From Flaveria trinervia (lineage: Eukaryota; Streptophyta; Magnoliopsida; Asterales; Asteraceae), in assembly GCA_025506515.1 (NCBI GenBank), contig CM046453.1:46732395-46796394 (forward strand): 64,000 bases of DNA, given 5' to 3'. Shown in pieces: positions 22,904 to 34,706 of this stretch (within the stretch, counting starts at the first letter, position 1; the number at the start of each line of letters is the position of its first letter). A model generated the notes under the pieces. It was not told the DNA's origin. It was given only the letters and a program-made list of their open reading frames with translations, and did not search any database. Both the position numbers and the translations under genes were made by a program.

Positions 22904-25406
22904 AAAGTGATGTGATTAAAACGACGACAGTACTTTGTCTGACAAGTAGATTTCATTTTCTTTTTTATTTTATTTTCTTTTAATTTATTTTTATTTCTTC
23001 GCCTATTAAAATCCTAAAAGTAAAACTTTTCCGGTCTTAGAATTTTAGGGTGAGAATAGGTTAAGTTAGTATTTAACCTTAAAAAAAAGAGAAGAGGGAG
23101 GAGGATAGGCAAGCTAAGAGAAATGAGATCGTATCTGTGATACTAATTTAACTACCATAGAAAATGATAGTACACAGAAACAAATAGTTTGGGACTTTAA
23201 AAGAAAAAAATGTTTAAAATGCTAAATTCGAAGTATAAGTCTGAGAAGTCTAAGCAAAAATCAATGGAAAATTATAGTAAAACTAGCTACTACTAAGGTA
23301 ACACGGAGAAAGTAGACCTAGAGGTTGCTAGACCATTAGATGATGTGTCGGTAGATTCAACACAATAGGTAAATAGACCTCGTTGGTGATTTCAAGATCA
23401 AACTAAGTTGTTCAACAAGCTGTGGGTTATCATCTTATCCCTGGTTAACACAATCAACAGAGTTCCAATAAGGGGTGACGAGCAAAATAAATGCCACAAA
23501 TATGTGCGGATGACCATCAAATGAGCAAAGCAAATGATGAAAAATGCAAAAAAGCAATCAAGCTAATAACCTATGTTGTTGGTGCGATCTGTGCAAAAAG
23601 AATAAAATTGCTCAAACAAGAAGGTAGTTTGTGTGCATCTCTGCTGTGCGGTGGCACTGACATGTGGCTTACCATCTCTTTGAAAGCTCTAGAATAGTTT
23701 CTTCTTGAATACTACCCGTAGACCGTTCAAAAATCTCCTGAGGAATGTTGATTACCATATAAGCATGGGATCCACAAATGCTTGTTGAAATAATTAAACC
23801 TTAAATCATCACCAATCTATGTCAAAAGTCTATGTATGGATTTAAGAGGACAAGTATACTAACAATCATCATGGCTGCAACTCTTGAAAGTCAACAAGAA
23901 TCCGTACTAGTAGACAGGCTAATGACTCTCGATGAAAACAAGAATCAAGCATCAAAAGGTTTAATTCTATTAGATATCTATCTTAAGATTTCCACTTATG
24001 GTCAAAATACTTGATGCTGCCTGTTCTAAAAATAAATCTGTTAGATATCTATCTTAGGATTTCCACCTCACACAAAATTTACAAAATATGTTTTAATTAT
24101 GTTTTTAAGTTCTAGTAGGTTCATTTGTTTAATTTTGTCAGTTTAGTTGTTAAAAGTCGGACTACGTATTGGAATTCTATCTGGGATCGAATCACTAAAA
24201 GGATCACGTCTGAGGTGACAAAACGGGTTTTCTAATGGTAAAAGGAACACGTCTGAGGTGATCAAAATTTTTCGAAGTTGAAATGGTCTTGTCTATGATG
24301 ATTGAATGGTCATTAAGTCAAAATCATAAGTAGAGGCCATTCGCACGACTGGACCATGAGTATGGACCAGTCGTATGAACCATACTTATGAACCAGTCAA
24401 CCGAATGGAGCATGAGTATGAAGCATTTGCACGACTGGCTTACAAGAATGAGCCAGTCACCTGAAGGGGTTGACCAAATGAGTTAGTCGCCCGACTGAAA
24501 CCCCATCGGCCGACTGGATGTGACCGACTGAGCAAGTCACACGACTGCGCCCCAGTTGCATGAATGAAGTGTGTGAATGGTGTGTGAATGAAGTGTGTGA
24601 CCGTCTGAAGTTTAATTGTGTTAGATATCTATCTTAGGATTTCCACTGAGTTCAGTTGTATAACTAAAATTTGAGAGAGTATAAATAAGGGGGTCAGGCG
24701 GTCATAACCCTTACTACCCTTCAAGTTCCCTGAAATCGCCCATACTCACACAATCTCTGCTCAAACTTCATCTTCTTGTGATCTCTGCCTGATAAGTGTC
24801 TCTAACAGTTACTCTACTAATCTACAAGCACACTGCAACTGAACTTGGTCAAAATGAATATGTTAAGGGCATCTTTAAGGGTTGAAGATGCTAAAATCTA
24901 GAACTGAGACTATTTTTAAGAATACACTACTTAAGTGGTCACACATGTTGGATTAAATGAATCTGAGTGCTAATTTGAGTCTCAGCTATCCAAATGTATC
25001 TAAGCATGAAGTGTAATGTCCTAGTTTTTACAAAGATTCAAATCTTTGGTGTTCAACAGTGAGATATACGAATGGACACGCTGATGAACTTCAGCTGCAC
25101 GATTGAGCCAGGCGAATGACTCAATCGCACGTATGAATCAGGCTTATGAGTTTAGTCACACTACTGACTCAACCGTACAGTGAAGCATACGTCTAAGCTC
25201 AGTCGCAGGCTTAATTGCAAGACTGAACTCAGCTGCAGGCACAATCGTATGACTGAACTCAATCGCACGATTGAGCTCAATCATGCGACTGAACTTAGTC
25301 GCATTGTTCAGTCACGCGATTGAGTCATTAGAACAAAATCATTCAAAAATTCACTTGTTAAGTCTAGAAACAAATCAAACATATATACTTCTTGTGTTGT
25401 AGCTAC
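22904..25406 (+). other. Long spacer of element C with LTR-like fragment and CAGTCG arrays
   Basis: No supported gene. It holds a T-rich tract (22945-23000), short frames without recognisable domains (23491-24014), and three copies of a 26-base repeat with core TAGATATCTATCTTA (23970-23995, 24041-24066, 24621-24646). Between about 24040 and 24880 the content looks like a decayed LTR: a motif array (24350-24600) and a TATA-type AGTATAAATAAGG near 24677. I could not fix its ends. A second CACGATTGAG/GCGACTGA array fills 25090-25325, just before ORF2. Confidence 0.45.
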
Positions 25407-27367
25407 ATGGCTGATCAATGGATAATTAACACCAAGCACAACATATGTGCACATGTAGATGTTTTTATGAGGATCAAGTACGCCGGATACATCAATGCCG
25501 GCATACTGAACAACAGCAACATGTTCCCCCAGTTCAAGTACTTGGCTCATGTTATCCTAAAGTGAATATCCTCCAAGTGTGGAGGATTGGATGAGATGTC
25601 CGACCAAATCCAGAATGCATACGTAGCACTCATGATAAGCCACCTGGTCCAGTGTTCTCACATGAGCTTCTCCTACTTGATGGAGAGGAAGAAGATGATG
25701 TTTTGGACAGAGATAGGAATAATGCTATGCAAATGGGTGGCGATATGGATGATGAAGATTCTCAAGAAGCTAACGAGATTATGTCACTTAATGTACAAGA
25801 CGTTGATGCTTAGTGCATCTAGTGGAAGATCTCTCAGACCTATGTACAGCAGATTGATCCACAATAGAGCCAAAAGCTTACTGAAGAAGTACTAAAGATC
25901 CTAGAAGAAGGTGATGACCACGAAGTTGAAACTATGCTCCTAGTGCATCTGTTATGTGATAATTTCAGCTTGATCAAGTATCCTTTAAGGAACAGATTGA
26001 CGATTGTGTGATGTACAAATCTGGCTGAAGCTTAAAAGACTACCGATCAAGACAAAAGGAATGACTAGATGTTTATGTATTTGAAAAACTTTTGTACTTG
26101 AATATTGTATTAATACTATGTAATTAATGTTTATATATCTTTATCAAATGTTTGATTGCCTTGATTAATTACTAACAATTGGTGTATTACATATGTAAAT
26201 CAAGCAGATCAATCATCTCAGTAAGATGAGTATGATGTTACTCTCCTTCAGCAAATCAAGTCTCAACTTACAATGATTCTTGATTTGTAAGGGATAGTCA
26301 GAAGGTCTGTAAGCTATACTCCTGAAGAAGGAGAAATAATTCACGATCATACTGATGATCAACTGGTAGAGATGTTCTGGCTGAATCTGGATGAAATAGT
26401 TAAAGATGACCCTACGATTGACATGGCTAGTGACGAAGAGTATAATGATGTAGACGAGATAAAGATTGAAGACGTCACAGCCTAGCATTATCCAGAGTAT
26501 GCTGACAGAGAGGGTAATGTAGTCCCCAATCTGGGAGATACTGTAGTCAGTGATACTTTCGATAAACTGGATCAGATGGAAAGTGAATCTCAGAAGAATA
26601 AGGATCAAGCCCAAGCCTCAGACGTTGATGTTGACATCAAAAAGGCTGAATGGGCAGCATGTTTTGCGGAGATCTGAGCCCAACACACTGTTTCAAAGCC
26701 AAGTGCCTACACCAAGCTCTACAAACTGAAGAAGCATCATAAGGTGTCAGGCAAGATTATCGTGTGGGCCTATTTTGAAGATCTAAATGTATATGCTGTC
26801 AAGAGGGAGAAGGGAATCGAGTACTTCAGATTCCCACATGATCTTAAGACTACCCGTAGTTTTGAGCTCAACCAGCTAGCCAAACTGAAGTTGTTATATG
26901 CTGACCCAAGAAAGATGTCAGGCTGGTTTGAGGCTGCATTACAGAAAGAGTACCACACCAGGTGGGTCAACTTCAAACCTCAACAACTGACGAGGTATAT
27001 CAGAAGGTCTGAAGTTGATGCCATTACTGGAAAGCCAAAGATAGTGATGAAGTGGAGTCCTCCACGCACAATGTCAAGAATCCCGCTAAGGGAAATGCCA
27101 CAGGACTTCACTCCACACTTTAAGTGGTGGTACTTTGATTAGAGAATAGGTGAGTCGGTCATAGTTCTGAACAGGGATGGAAATATGGAAACTATTAGGG
27201 TATTCGACCCAATGTGGCCACTATTCTATGACGCGCACGACATTGTACAAGCCCTACAGTTCCAAAACGTGAGAAGACTCTTTTTTGCATTCGAAATACA
27301 TGCAGGAGTTACAAGGGAGGAGAAGTACAAGAAGTTTGAAGAGCTGATGAAGAATGTTAGACAATAG
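25407..27367 (+). pseudogene. ORF2 of element C, diverged and broken
   Basis: Unknown protein just upstream of the polypurine tract. The first part (25407-25640; ATG at 25407 is only the first visible one) contains FPQFKYLAHVIL and SSKCGGLDEMS, aligning with LQWRFLIHLFQHCLS / GWNDI of the G ORF2 and more weakly with IFHMVNVCL / SSWDQMS of B, so it belongs to the same family. An acidic segment in another frame (25640-25800) and a C-terminal region (26744-27367) follow; the latter includes KMSGWFEAALQKEYHTRW and HFKWWYFD. Stops at 25562, 27140 and elsewhere; the middle (25900-26700) has no open frame. The C-terminal part could be mistaken for a host gene, but it ends 13 bases before a polypurine tract and LTR. 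Function unknown. Confidence 0.6.
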
Positions 27368-27380
27368 AGTAAACTAGGTC

Positions 27381-27392
27381 CAAGGGGGAGTT
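27381..27392 (+). other. Polypurine tract of element C
   Basis: CAAGGGGGAGTT immediately before the LTR start TGTAGATACATG. Confidence 0.75.
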
Positions 27393-28102
27393 TGTAGATA
27401 CATGTGTACCAAGTTTAGGAGCTCAAATGTAACATAATAGGTATGAATGAAATGTAATGTGTTAATGATGCTTATAATGTTTAATATTTCATTGACTATT
27501 GTGTGATAATGCATATTGAACTAACTATATAGGTTTGTGGATGTTTACATAGTTCTTAGTCAATAATGATTAAGAAACGTGCTTAAACTTAATCGTGTGA
27601 ACATCTCATGCGAATAGACCATGCTAATGGATCATACGCATGAATACTTCATGCTAATGAACCAGTCACACGACTGAACCAGGAGACTGGATCAGTCGCA
27701 CGATTGTAACATGAGATTGACTCAGTCGGACAACTAAATCTTAAGTCATGCGGATGGATCAACTGCATGCTTCAATCACACGACTAAACCATGCAAATGG
27801 TTCAGTTGCACGAATGGAAAACCCTAACATATACATACCACCTAATTCGTGGAAAAACATAACAATTCGACTCCCTACGCACTAAATCATACCCTAGTTG
27901 TCCAGAGACCGTAGAACACCTGTTCCAAGTGCATAGATCGCAGTTAATCATTCTACAATCGTTCTTAACATTTAGATTCAATCTTTGATTGATTATACTC
28001 GCATTCTCACTGATTGGATCGCCAATCAAATAGGATTCCGCACTATTTGGTTTGGTACACACGTAAATTAGTTAGTACTGCGTACCGAAAACGGTCCTAA
28101 CA
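27393..28102 (+). repeat. 3' LTR of element C (LTR1)
   Basis: 710 bp, beginning TGTAGATACATGTGTACC and ending CGGTCCTAACA. A CAGTCGCACGACTG-type motif array lies at about 27600-27830. Its reverse complement follows directly as LTR2, so the two form an inverted pair. Confidence 0.75.
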
Positions 28103-29139
28103 AGCAAACCAAATAATGCGGAATCCTATTTGATTGGCGATCCAATTAGTGAGAACGCAAATATAATCGATCTAAGAATGAATCAAAACGTTAAGAACGA
28201 TTGTAAGATGATTAACTACAATCTATGAACTTGGAACAGGTGTATATGACAATGTATGACAATATATGCCCCAACATATCAGGTGTATATATGGAGTATT
28301 CATGCGTATGGTCCATTCGCATGAGAACTTCACACGATTAAGTTTAAACATGTTTCTCAATCGTTATAGACTAAGAATTATGTAAACAACCACAAACCTA
28401 TATAGTTAGTTCACCAAGCGTTATCACATAATGAACAATGTGATGTCGGCTTGGATTGGTAGACATCCGAGCATGTTCTTGACGGAAGGATAAACAACAG
28501 CACAAACCAAAAGTCAAACAATAAGACGAACTATAATTCCACGGTTTCATCGATAAAACCTAATGATTACAAGCTCGTTACAACATAAGAATCAAGACTC
28601 TTGGCAAGGGGAAGATCGAGCATGATCTCCCCACTCATCCGGTAGCCCTAGGCTCCGGGCAGACTTCCTCTCTCATCCTTTTTTTCTCTACACACTGAAA
28701 CTGATATATATAGGCCTCAGCCCATATTTGATGGGACTGGGCCCATTCGTGCGATTGGACCATGCGTATGGTTCAATCGTACGACTGGACCATTCTTATG
28801 GTTCAGGCTTATGAATGCCCCAATCGTACCTCTCAGTCGCATGACTAGTCCATTAGCATGGCTCAGTAGTACGACTGAGTCTCATTCACATATGCTCCTG
28901 TGAATGACCCAGTTTCATGTGTTTATAATATATCAGGTGTATTACATTAAGCCTAGACTATTCGACAAGCGACGAACACACTATATATGACTATATATGT
29001 TCCAACAAACAATGAAATATTAAACATTATATGCATCAACCACGCATTGTATTTCATTCATACCCATTCAATTACATATATGTAAGACATGAAAGACATT
29101 TTACATTAAGCTCCTAAACTAGGTACACATGTATGTACA
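28103..29139 (-). repeat. Inverted, truncated C-type LTR (LTR2) split by another LTR
   Basis: The reverse complement of LTR1. It starts with CAAACCAAATAATGCGGAATCC opposite the LTR1 segment near 28030-28057, and ends with GGTACACATGTATGTACA, opposite the LTR1 start. The terminal 47 or so bases of the LTR are missing at the junction, and some internal sequence is deleted. A 569-bp LTR of another family interrupts it at 28439-29007. Confidence 0.72.
28439..29007 (-). repeat. Solo LTR with 5-bp target duplication AACAA
   Basis: 569 bp. On the minus strand it begins TGTTGGAACATATATAG and ends GCCGACATCACA; on the plus strand TG...CA. AACAA occurs at 28434-28438 and 29008-29012, and removing one copy restores the LTR2 sequence (GAACAATGAAAT-type) seen in LTR1. 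It carries a CAGTCGTACGACTG motif array (28745-28900). No internal region remains, so it is a recombined solo LTR. Strand assigned from the TGTTGGAACA start. Confidence 0.78.
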
Positions 29140-29937
29140 AAAGTACTTTAAATTTTCAATTCCGCATTTACAACAATAAACAAATGCGGATAACCAAAAT
29201 ACTTAAAATTTCCACTTTCGCATTTGCTATAGTGATTTATAAATTTGACCGCATTCGCTTTGCAACTTGTAAAATCTTGTAAAAGCCATTAATTGACTAT
29301 TTACAGAAAATCCAAATGGTCATTTAATACTTTTCAAATTTGAGAGATTCCATAGTGAGACAAGTGAAAAACCACTAAACATCCTCATTGATCATCATCA
29401 TCAACAACCAGAGATTTTAGTGTCTTCTCCTCAATCTGTTCTTATCTTCGATTCTAAGCAACAATAGTATTGAAAGAAAGGTGAAATTTCTAAAATATTT
29501 CGTGACCTAACTTTCAGACTTTTGAACCAAAATTGAACGAAGAACCAAGGGTTAATGAAGGACACCCCAAATCAGATTTATTCAAAGAAATGTTATACAT
29601 TTTTTACATCAATGAACATGCAAACTAAGAGGAATTCTACTTATCATGAAAAACCTTCATAGTTGTGTTCATCATAAGAATAGAGCCTGATGAAAACCGA
29701 AAATGTGGAACAAATTAATGAAATAAAATCTAATAAATGGTTGATCATATTAATAATGCATTATTTAAACATGAAAAACAGAGACACTATTATTGTTCAT
29801 CACAAATTCACCATTTGATGTGACAACAATGAAACAACAACATCAAACATTCATCTTTGACCATTAACAGTCAAACAAATGAATGGTGCATATACTTTCT
29901 TATCAAATCTAACTCACATGCCTTAAATGCAAATTAA

Positions 29938-32900
29938 ATGGATAATCTTACATGGAGCAAGCTCCATAATGTCAGTTGTTATTTAATCCCTGATGTACCT
30001 CAAGCTAAAAGACTGAGAGACATGATCAGATTCATATATAATACTAGAATAGCTTGTGCTATTACAGTCAGGCCCATCATCTATGAAAGATAGATCAGAT
30101 CATTCTGGAGTACTGCAGAAGTGACTGATGTGAAGGGTGAAAGGACTCTATTGGGAAGAATTACTGATGATCTCTCTTTGACCATCATGAAACAAACTGG
30201 GAGATAGTGCCTACAGTTTGGTGATGATGGCAATCCTCCTATTGAGTTAGAAGATAAAGAAATCACCACTTTCTTTGCAAAAATTGGATATGAAGGTGGC
30301 TATGAGGGAAAGCAAATTGTCAAGGGGTTGGTAGATTTGCAATGGAGGTTTCTAATTCACCTCTTTCAACATTGCTTATCTAAGAGGAAGACTGGTTGGA
30401 ATGATATACCTATGATCACTTCCTCTGCCATATGTGCCTTATGCATAAACAGATATTTCAACATGTCTGCTAATGTATTCAATGGTCTAACCTCTAACAT
30501 TCAAGAGGAAGAAGGCGTATGTTCTTAATGTATCCAAGATATCTCGAATGTCTGATTAATGAAGCATTTCCTGATCTGGTACTTGAAGGACCAACTTTGG
30601 ATATTTCTCATTATGATTCCAAATCCTATAAGTACATTAAGAAAAGAGATCTAAGAAATTATTACAGTGGAGCACACTATCCCCTACAACCTTTGATGAT
30701 TATATAAGAATAGGAGGCTCCTGTTGATGAGCCTATTCAGGAAGAAGCTCAAGCTGATATTGAGCCTGTTAAGGAAAGAATTGAAGGATCAAGGCCAGTG
30801 TCACCCCATGAGTTAGGTGGTGATCTTCACACTGGTCCTGATGATCATGATATTGCATCTCCTTTTATACCATCACCATCACCATCACCATCTCCCTATA
30901 AATCACCAACCATTTCAATTCATAAATCACCTATCCCATCACCAATAGCTCAACCAATCACAACTCCACCTCATCACTTTCCAAAATCACCACCTCTCCA
31001 CTCTCTAAAATCACCACCTCAACCATTCCTTACTAATGATAATCCAACTGAGTTTGGAGATTCCACCAGCTCATCTAAAGAATGCTAATCATCTTCGGAT
31101 GAGGAGGATCAACCTGTCCAAATGCCTATGAAGAAAGCCACTTTTGAGACTGCTCCTTTAGAGAGCTTTGCTAAATCCAATGTGAACAGACCAGATGAAA
31201 AGGATGAGTTGATTTCTGAACTCATGCAAAAGATTGGAAAGATGGAAAGAGTATTTAACAAGAGAGCAAGCATCATTGAAGATAGAATTCTTGAACTTGA
31301 TGAAAAGGAGAATGAGTTGAAAGAGTTAAAATAAAATTATGAAGCTAAAAAGAAAGGGAATGATAAAGAGATTAACTACTTAACTGATGCTCTTCAACAA
31401 GCAAGGGATGAGATAAGTGGTCATGTGGACACTCTATCCATTCAAACAATAGCCATGGAAGAACAAGAAGAACTAATTGAAGAGCAAGATGAGATTATCA
31501 TTAACTTGCAAAAGCAAAATAAACTTCTGAACAAGAGAGTAGCCGAACTTGAGATGCTTGTTGAAATCAATAACAAAGTTGAATCAGAAGTCAAGCAAGT
31601 ACATGAACAAGAAATTGAATCTAAAAGCAATTCAGAGGAGAGTAGTGATGACTCTCCTTCTGTTAAAAGAATAAGATTCTCAAAGCAAGTAGCAGAACCC
31701 AGCAAGGCAAATCAAGATGAATATTGATTGGAAATGGTATTATATTCAGAGGAAACAACCAACAAGCATGTAGAAGAGGCTGAAATCAAAGATTTGATGA
31801 ATGACTTTGATAGTTTTACATCTGAAGAATTCATTATTGATGATGAATTTTGGGATTTTATTGTTGACCCGAGAACTAATACTGAACCCATAGTGGTCAT
31901 TCCTTAATCTCCTATCCCTTTGGAAAAGGAGTTGAGTATGCAAATAGTACCTACTGTGTCTTTGACTGATGAGCAAAAAGAAAAAATCAGAAAGTTATGT
32001 GAAGAAGAAAGAGAAAAAGAAGAACAAGCTACTGCTGCTTATAATAAAGAACAAACAGAGGCTAAAAGTTTGCTTGAGAAAGTTGAAAAGCCTGAATCCT
32101 CATCTGGTCCTTCAATACAAAGTTACACCAGAAAAAGGAAGTACTTGACTGAAAAGGCTAAGGGAAAGAGGCCTATATAAGAAGAAGAACTAGTAAAGTA
32201 AACCAAACAAGATGATCCTAGCAGTCTTGCTGCAATAGCAAAATTCTTGGAAGAGCATGAACAAGCTGAGACACAATTGAAGAAACCAGCTGTCTTTATT
32301 GATCTTGAAGAAGGAGAGATTGAAGGAGGATATGATGTTGATAAGCCTGTAGATGTTGATAGTCCTGTACAAGAAGAAAAATCAGTGGATGAAATGGTTG
32401 TAAAGGCATAAACAGATGACTCATGATAAAAGCCATGTTCTTGATCAACCATGGATATGATGCTGATGATGTGTTTAGCATGACATATGAGGGAATTAAA
32501 GTAGAAGAGGAGAAAGTCAACAAACTGCTGGATCCCACCTTTGAAATTGAGTATGAAAGAACTCTTTCTCAAAAGGTTCCTATGCCCAAACTACCAGCCA
32601 TGAAGAAATCAACATCAACTCCTGAACCCCTATATCCGGATCCTTATAGCATATCAGATAAGAAAATAAAGGATTACCTTTCAAGTCAAGGCTTCGCAAG
32701 ACAAAAAATAGGAAAATATGAAAACAAATTCACTAAGAGCTGCCACTCTCAAGCTGATTAATGAAAAGAACGATAGGCTGAAAAAGATAGAAGAAGAAAT
32801 AATCAACAAAAAGCCAAGATCTAGAGTGTCAGCACAAGACATGCAACTAACTCATCAAGACCAAGACTATCTGGCACCTGTGCTTCATACATACCCTGAG

Positions 32901-33917
32901 TGGTTTGCTGAATCCTCCCAACTAAAACTTCAAGAAGGGTTAACCACTATAGAGTTAATTAGTCGTGCATATACTCCCTAAGGCAAAGTTGACCAGATAA
33001 TAATTGCATGGAAGTATGACCGCACTTGGAACATGTTTATGGTTAAAAGGATCTCGGAACTGGTCCAATTCTTTACAGAGTACTCTGCTCTTGAAAATGC
33101 CCTAGAGATCCAGGACTTAAAAGAACTAGCTCAACTACTACTGATCAATCACTCAGTTATGTTTAGGGGTTATGAATTTGAAAACATATTCTAAATGTTC
33201 AAACGAACTGATAATTTCAAATCATTAAAAGCCATATGCATGAGGAAAGATAAGTCTTTTATGAATCCCCTTGAGAAGAAGCAGACAAAACAAGTTGAAG
33301 AAGTTGTGTTTCCTAAGCTAAAAGTGAAACCAATAGAATCTTTGAAGAGAAAATTGTTGTCTGGTACCCATTCCTCCTTACCTATCTCAAATGTGTATTA
33401 TGATGAGAAAAATTATGAGATGGTCATTGAAAGAAAATGGGGAGGAATAGAAGGTGTTGAAATAAGATTATTCGGTGGATATGAGGTAAGGCTGCTTGAT
33501 GAATCTTATATCCACTACATATGTACCAGACATTTCATAGAAATCAGCAACAAACTAGGAGAACAAGATATGCACTTCTTTCTAAAATGTATCAAGCTGC
33601 TAAAAATGGCATATGATCGTATCACTACCAAGAGAGATAAAAGAAAGAAGAAAAGGACCCATTTGCAGCTTGGGAATATTGTTAAGTTGGAGGTTGATGT
33701 GGATGGAAGCTTACTAATTCACAGAGATGGGTTGTCCATAGTATCTATCTGGGAACTTATTTCCGTTAAGAAATTACCACTAGAAGCTATCTACAACATG
33801 AGCAAGATGAAGATCCATGTCCTAAGTAGGGAAAGCATGTCAGATGCAACAGACTTTGTCAACATGATAAAGGCTATTTTGGATCCAACTAAAGCAACAT
33901 TTTTTATGCCTCCATAA
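29938..33917 (+). pseudogene. ORF2 of element G: large unknown protein, broken
   Basis: About 1,300 codons if intact. The ATG at 29938 opens a frame with SFWSTAEV, KIGYEGGYEG, LQWRFLIHLFQHCLS and GWNDIPM, which aligns with HQFWTNV, NNGYEGD, IFHMVNVCL and SSWDQMS of B. After a frame change near 30510 comes FLMYPRYLECLINEAFPDLV, matching the WLLYPRFLM segment of A and B. Then a Ser/Pro repeat stretch (30850-31050), long Glu/Lys-rich coiled coils (31122-32180), and a C-terminal domain (33195-33917) with no recognised relative. In-frame stops include those at about 30082 and 30208. No hydrophobic anchor is visible. Inferred to be the ORF2 product of a Sirevirus-like element; function unknown. Confidence 0.68.
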
Positions 33918-33996
33918 GACCCAGTAGAATCATCACAACCTCAATCACCACCCAAACATTGAAGAGCGTAGGCTGTATAATCCTTAGGGGGAGTAT

Positions 33997-34706
33997 TGTT
34001 GCACCCTAAAAGGATCATACATGTCAATTCAATTGGTGAGTTGATGGTTGTTCTGCTGGATTCCCATATGTCCAAGTATTGATGCGGATGAAGATTCTGC
34101 AATAGAAGATTAAGTATTGGACTTCCACATCTGTTAATGCGGAAGGCAAAGAACAAATGCTGACAAGTGTTTGTTCTTCTGCATTAACAAATGCGGAAGA
34201 CCAAAAGTAATGCAGACAATATTCTGTTCATCTGCATTTGCCAATGCGGATGACCGGACAAGAATGCAAACAAGTTTTTGTTCATCCGCATTACCCAATG
34301 CGGATGACCAACATACTAATGCGGATGATCAAGTGAAGAAACGCTGATCAAGTCCATCTCATCCACATTTGCCAATGCGGATGAACAAGAAGAAATATGG
34401 ATCAAGACTTAGACTAGTTCTGATGTATAGGTTAGGGGTAGTTTAGTCATTTTGTAAAAAGGCATCTTGTCTGCCTATAAATAGAATAGAAAACCTCGTA
34501 CATGGGATGATGGTTGATAGACAATTAGAATATATTTTGTCTTTAAGGTGTATCATTACTATTTTATGCTCAAACCCTTGCATTTACTGTAATGATCATC
34601 TCTTTCAATACAAACAAGCATTTATTAGTACTTCTTCTGCATTGAATGTTTATTGATTGTTTGTCTTTACCTTTCAATCACTTACTCAATCATTATATTC
34701 GATCCT
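33997..34706 (+). repeat. 3' LTR of element G with AATGCGGATGA hairpin array
   Basis: Begins TGTTGCACCCTAAAAGG directly after the polypurine tract; the end near 34706 (TTCGATCCTAAG) is uncertain because no CA terminus or target duplication could be fixed. About seven AATGCGGAWGA copies occur at 34080-34390, several paired with an upstream inverted copy, e.g. perfect 11-base arms at 34282-34292 and 34297-34307 around ACCC. A TATA box TATAAATAG is at 34476-34484. A second copy of this LTR family is at 45529-45941. Confidence 0.7.

Larger units (their letters stand above)
20052..28102 (+). mobile_element. Element C: second Sirevirus-like Ty1/copia family, 5' half off window
   Basis: Starts inside the integrase zinc region directly after the LTR of B, continues through pol, then a 2.5-kb spacer, its own diverged ORF2, a clear polypurine tract and a 3' LTR at 27393-28102. 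Protein similarity to A/B/D pol is obvious (same domain order, SDSDYGGC and KKQTSVA type motifs) but clearly lower than among A, B and D, so it is a separate family. The 5' half should lie left of the window, beyond B. Whether the ORF2 and LTR belong to the same copy as pol is inferred from order and orientation. Confidence 0.72.
29140..34706 (+). mobile_element. Element G: LTR-retrotransposon remnant (ORF2, polypurine tract, LTR)
   Basis: Only the 3' half remains: an ORF2 of about 4 kb, the tract TTAGGGGGAGTAT and an LTR starting at 33997. No gag or pol is present. The ORF2 relationship to A, B, C and D suggests a Sirevirus-like copia element. The left boundary is set only by the end of LTR2; 29140-29937 contains no gene, is AT-rich, and has scattered AATGCGGA words (29160-29240). 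Confidence 0.6.

Noticed and set aside
23491..24014. Short frames as a possible transposase
   Set aside because: No catalytic motif or family resemblance; surrounded by spacer sequence of element C.
26744..27367. Possible host gene
   Set aside because: Ends just before a polypurine tract and LTR, in the sense of element C, and follows an ORF2-like N-terminus; better read as the ORF2 C-terminus.
31442..31705. Serine-rich minus-strand open frame
   Set aside because: Antisense of the Glu/Lys coiled coil of the G ORF2.
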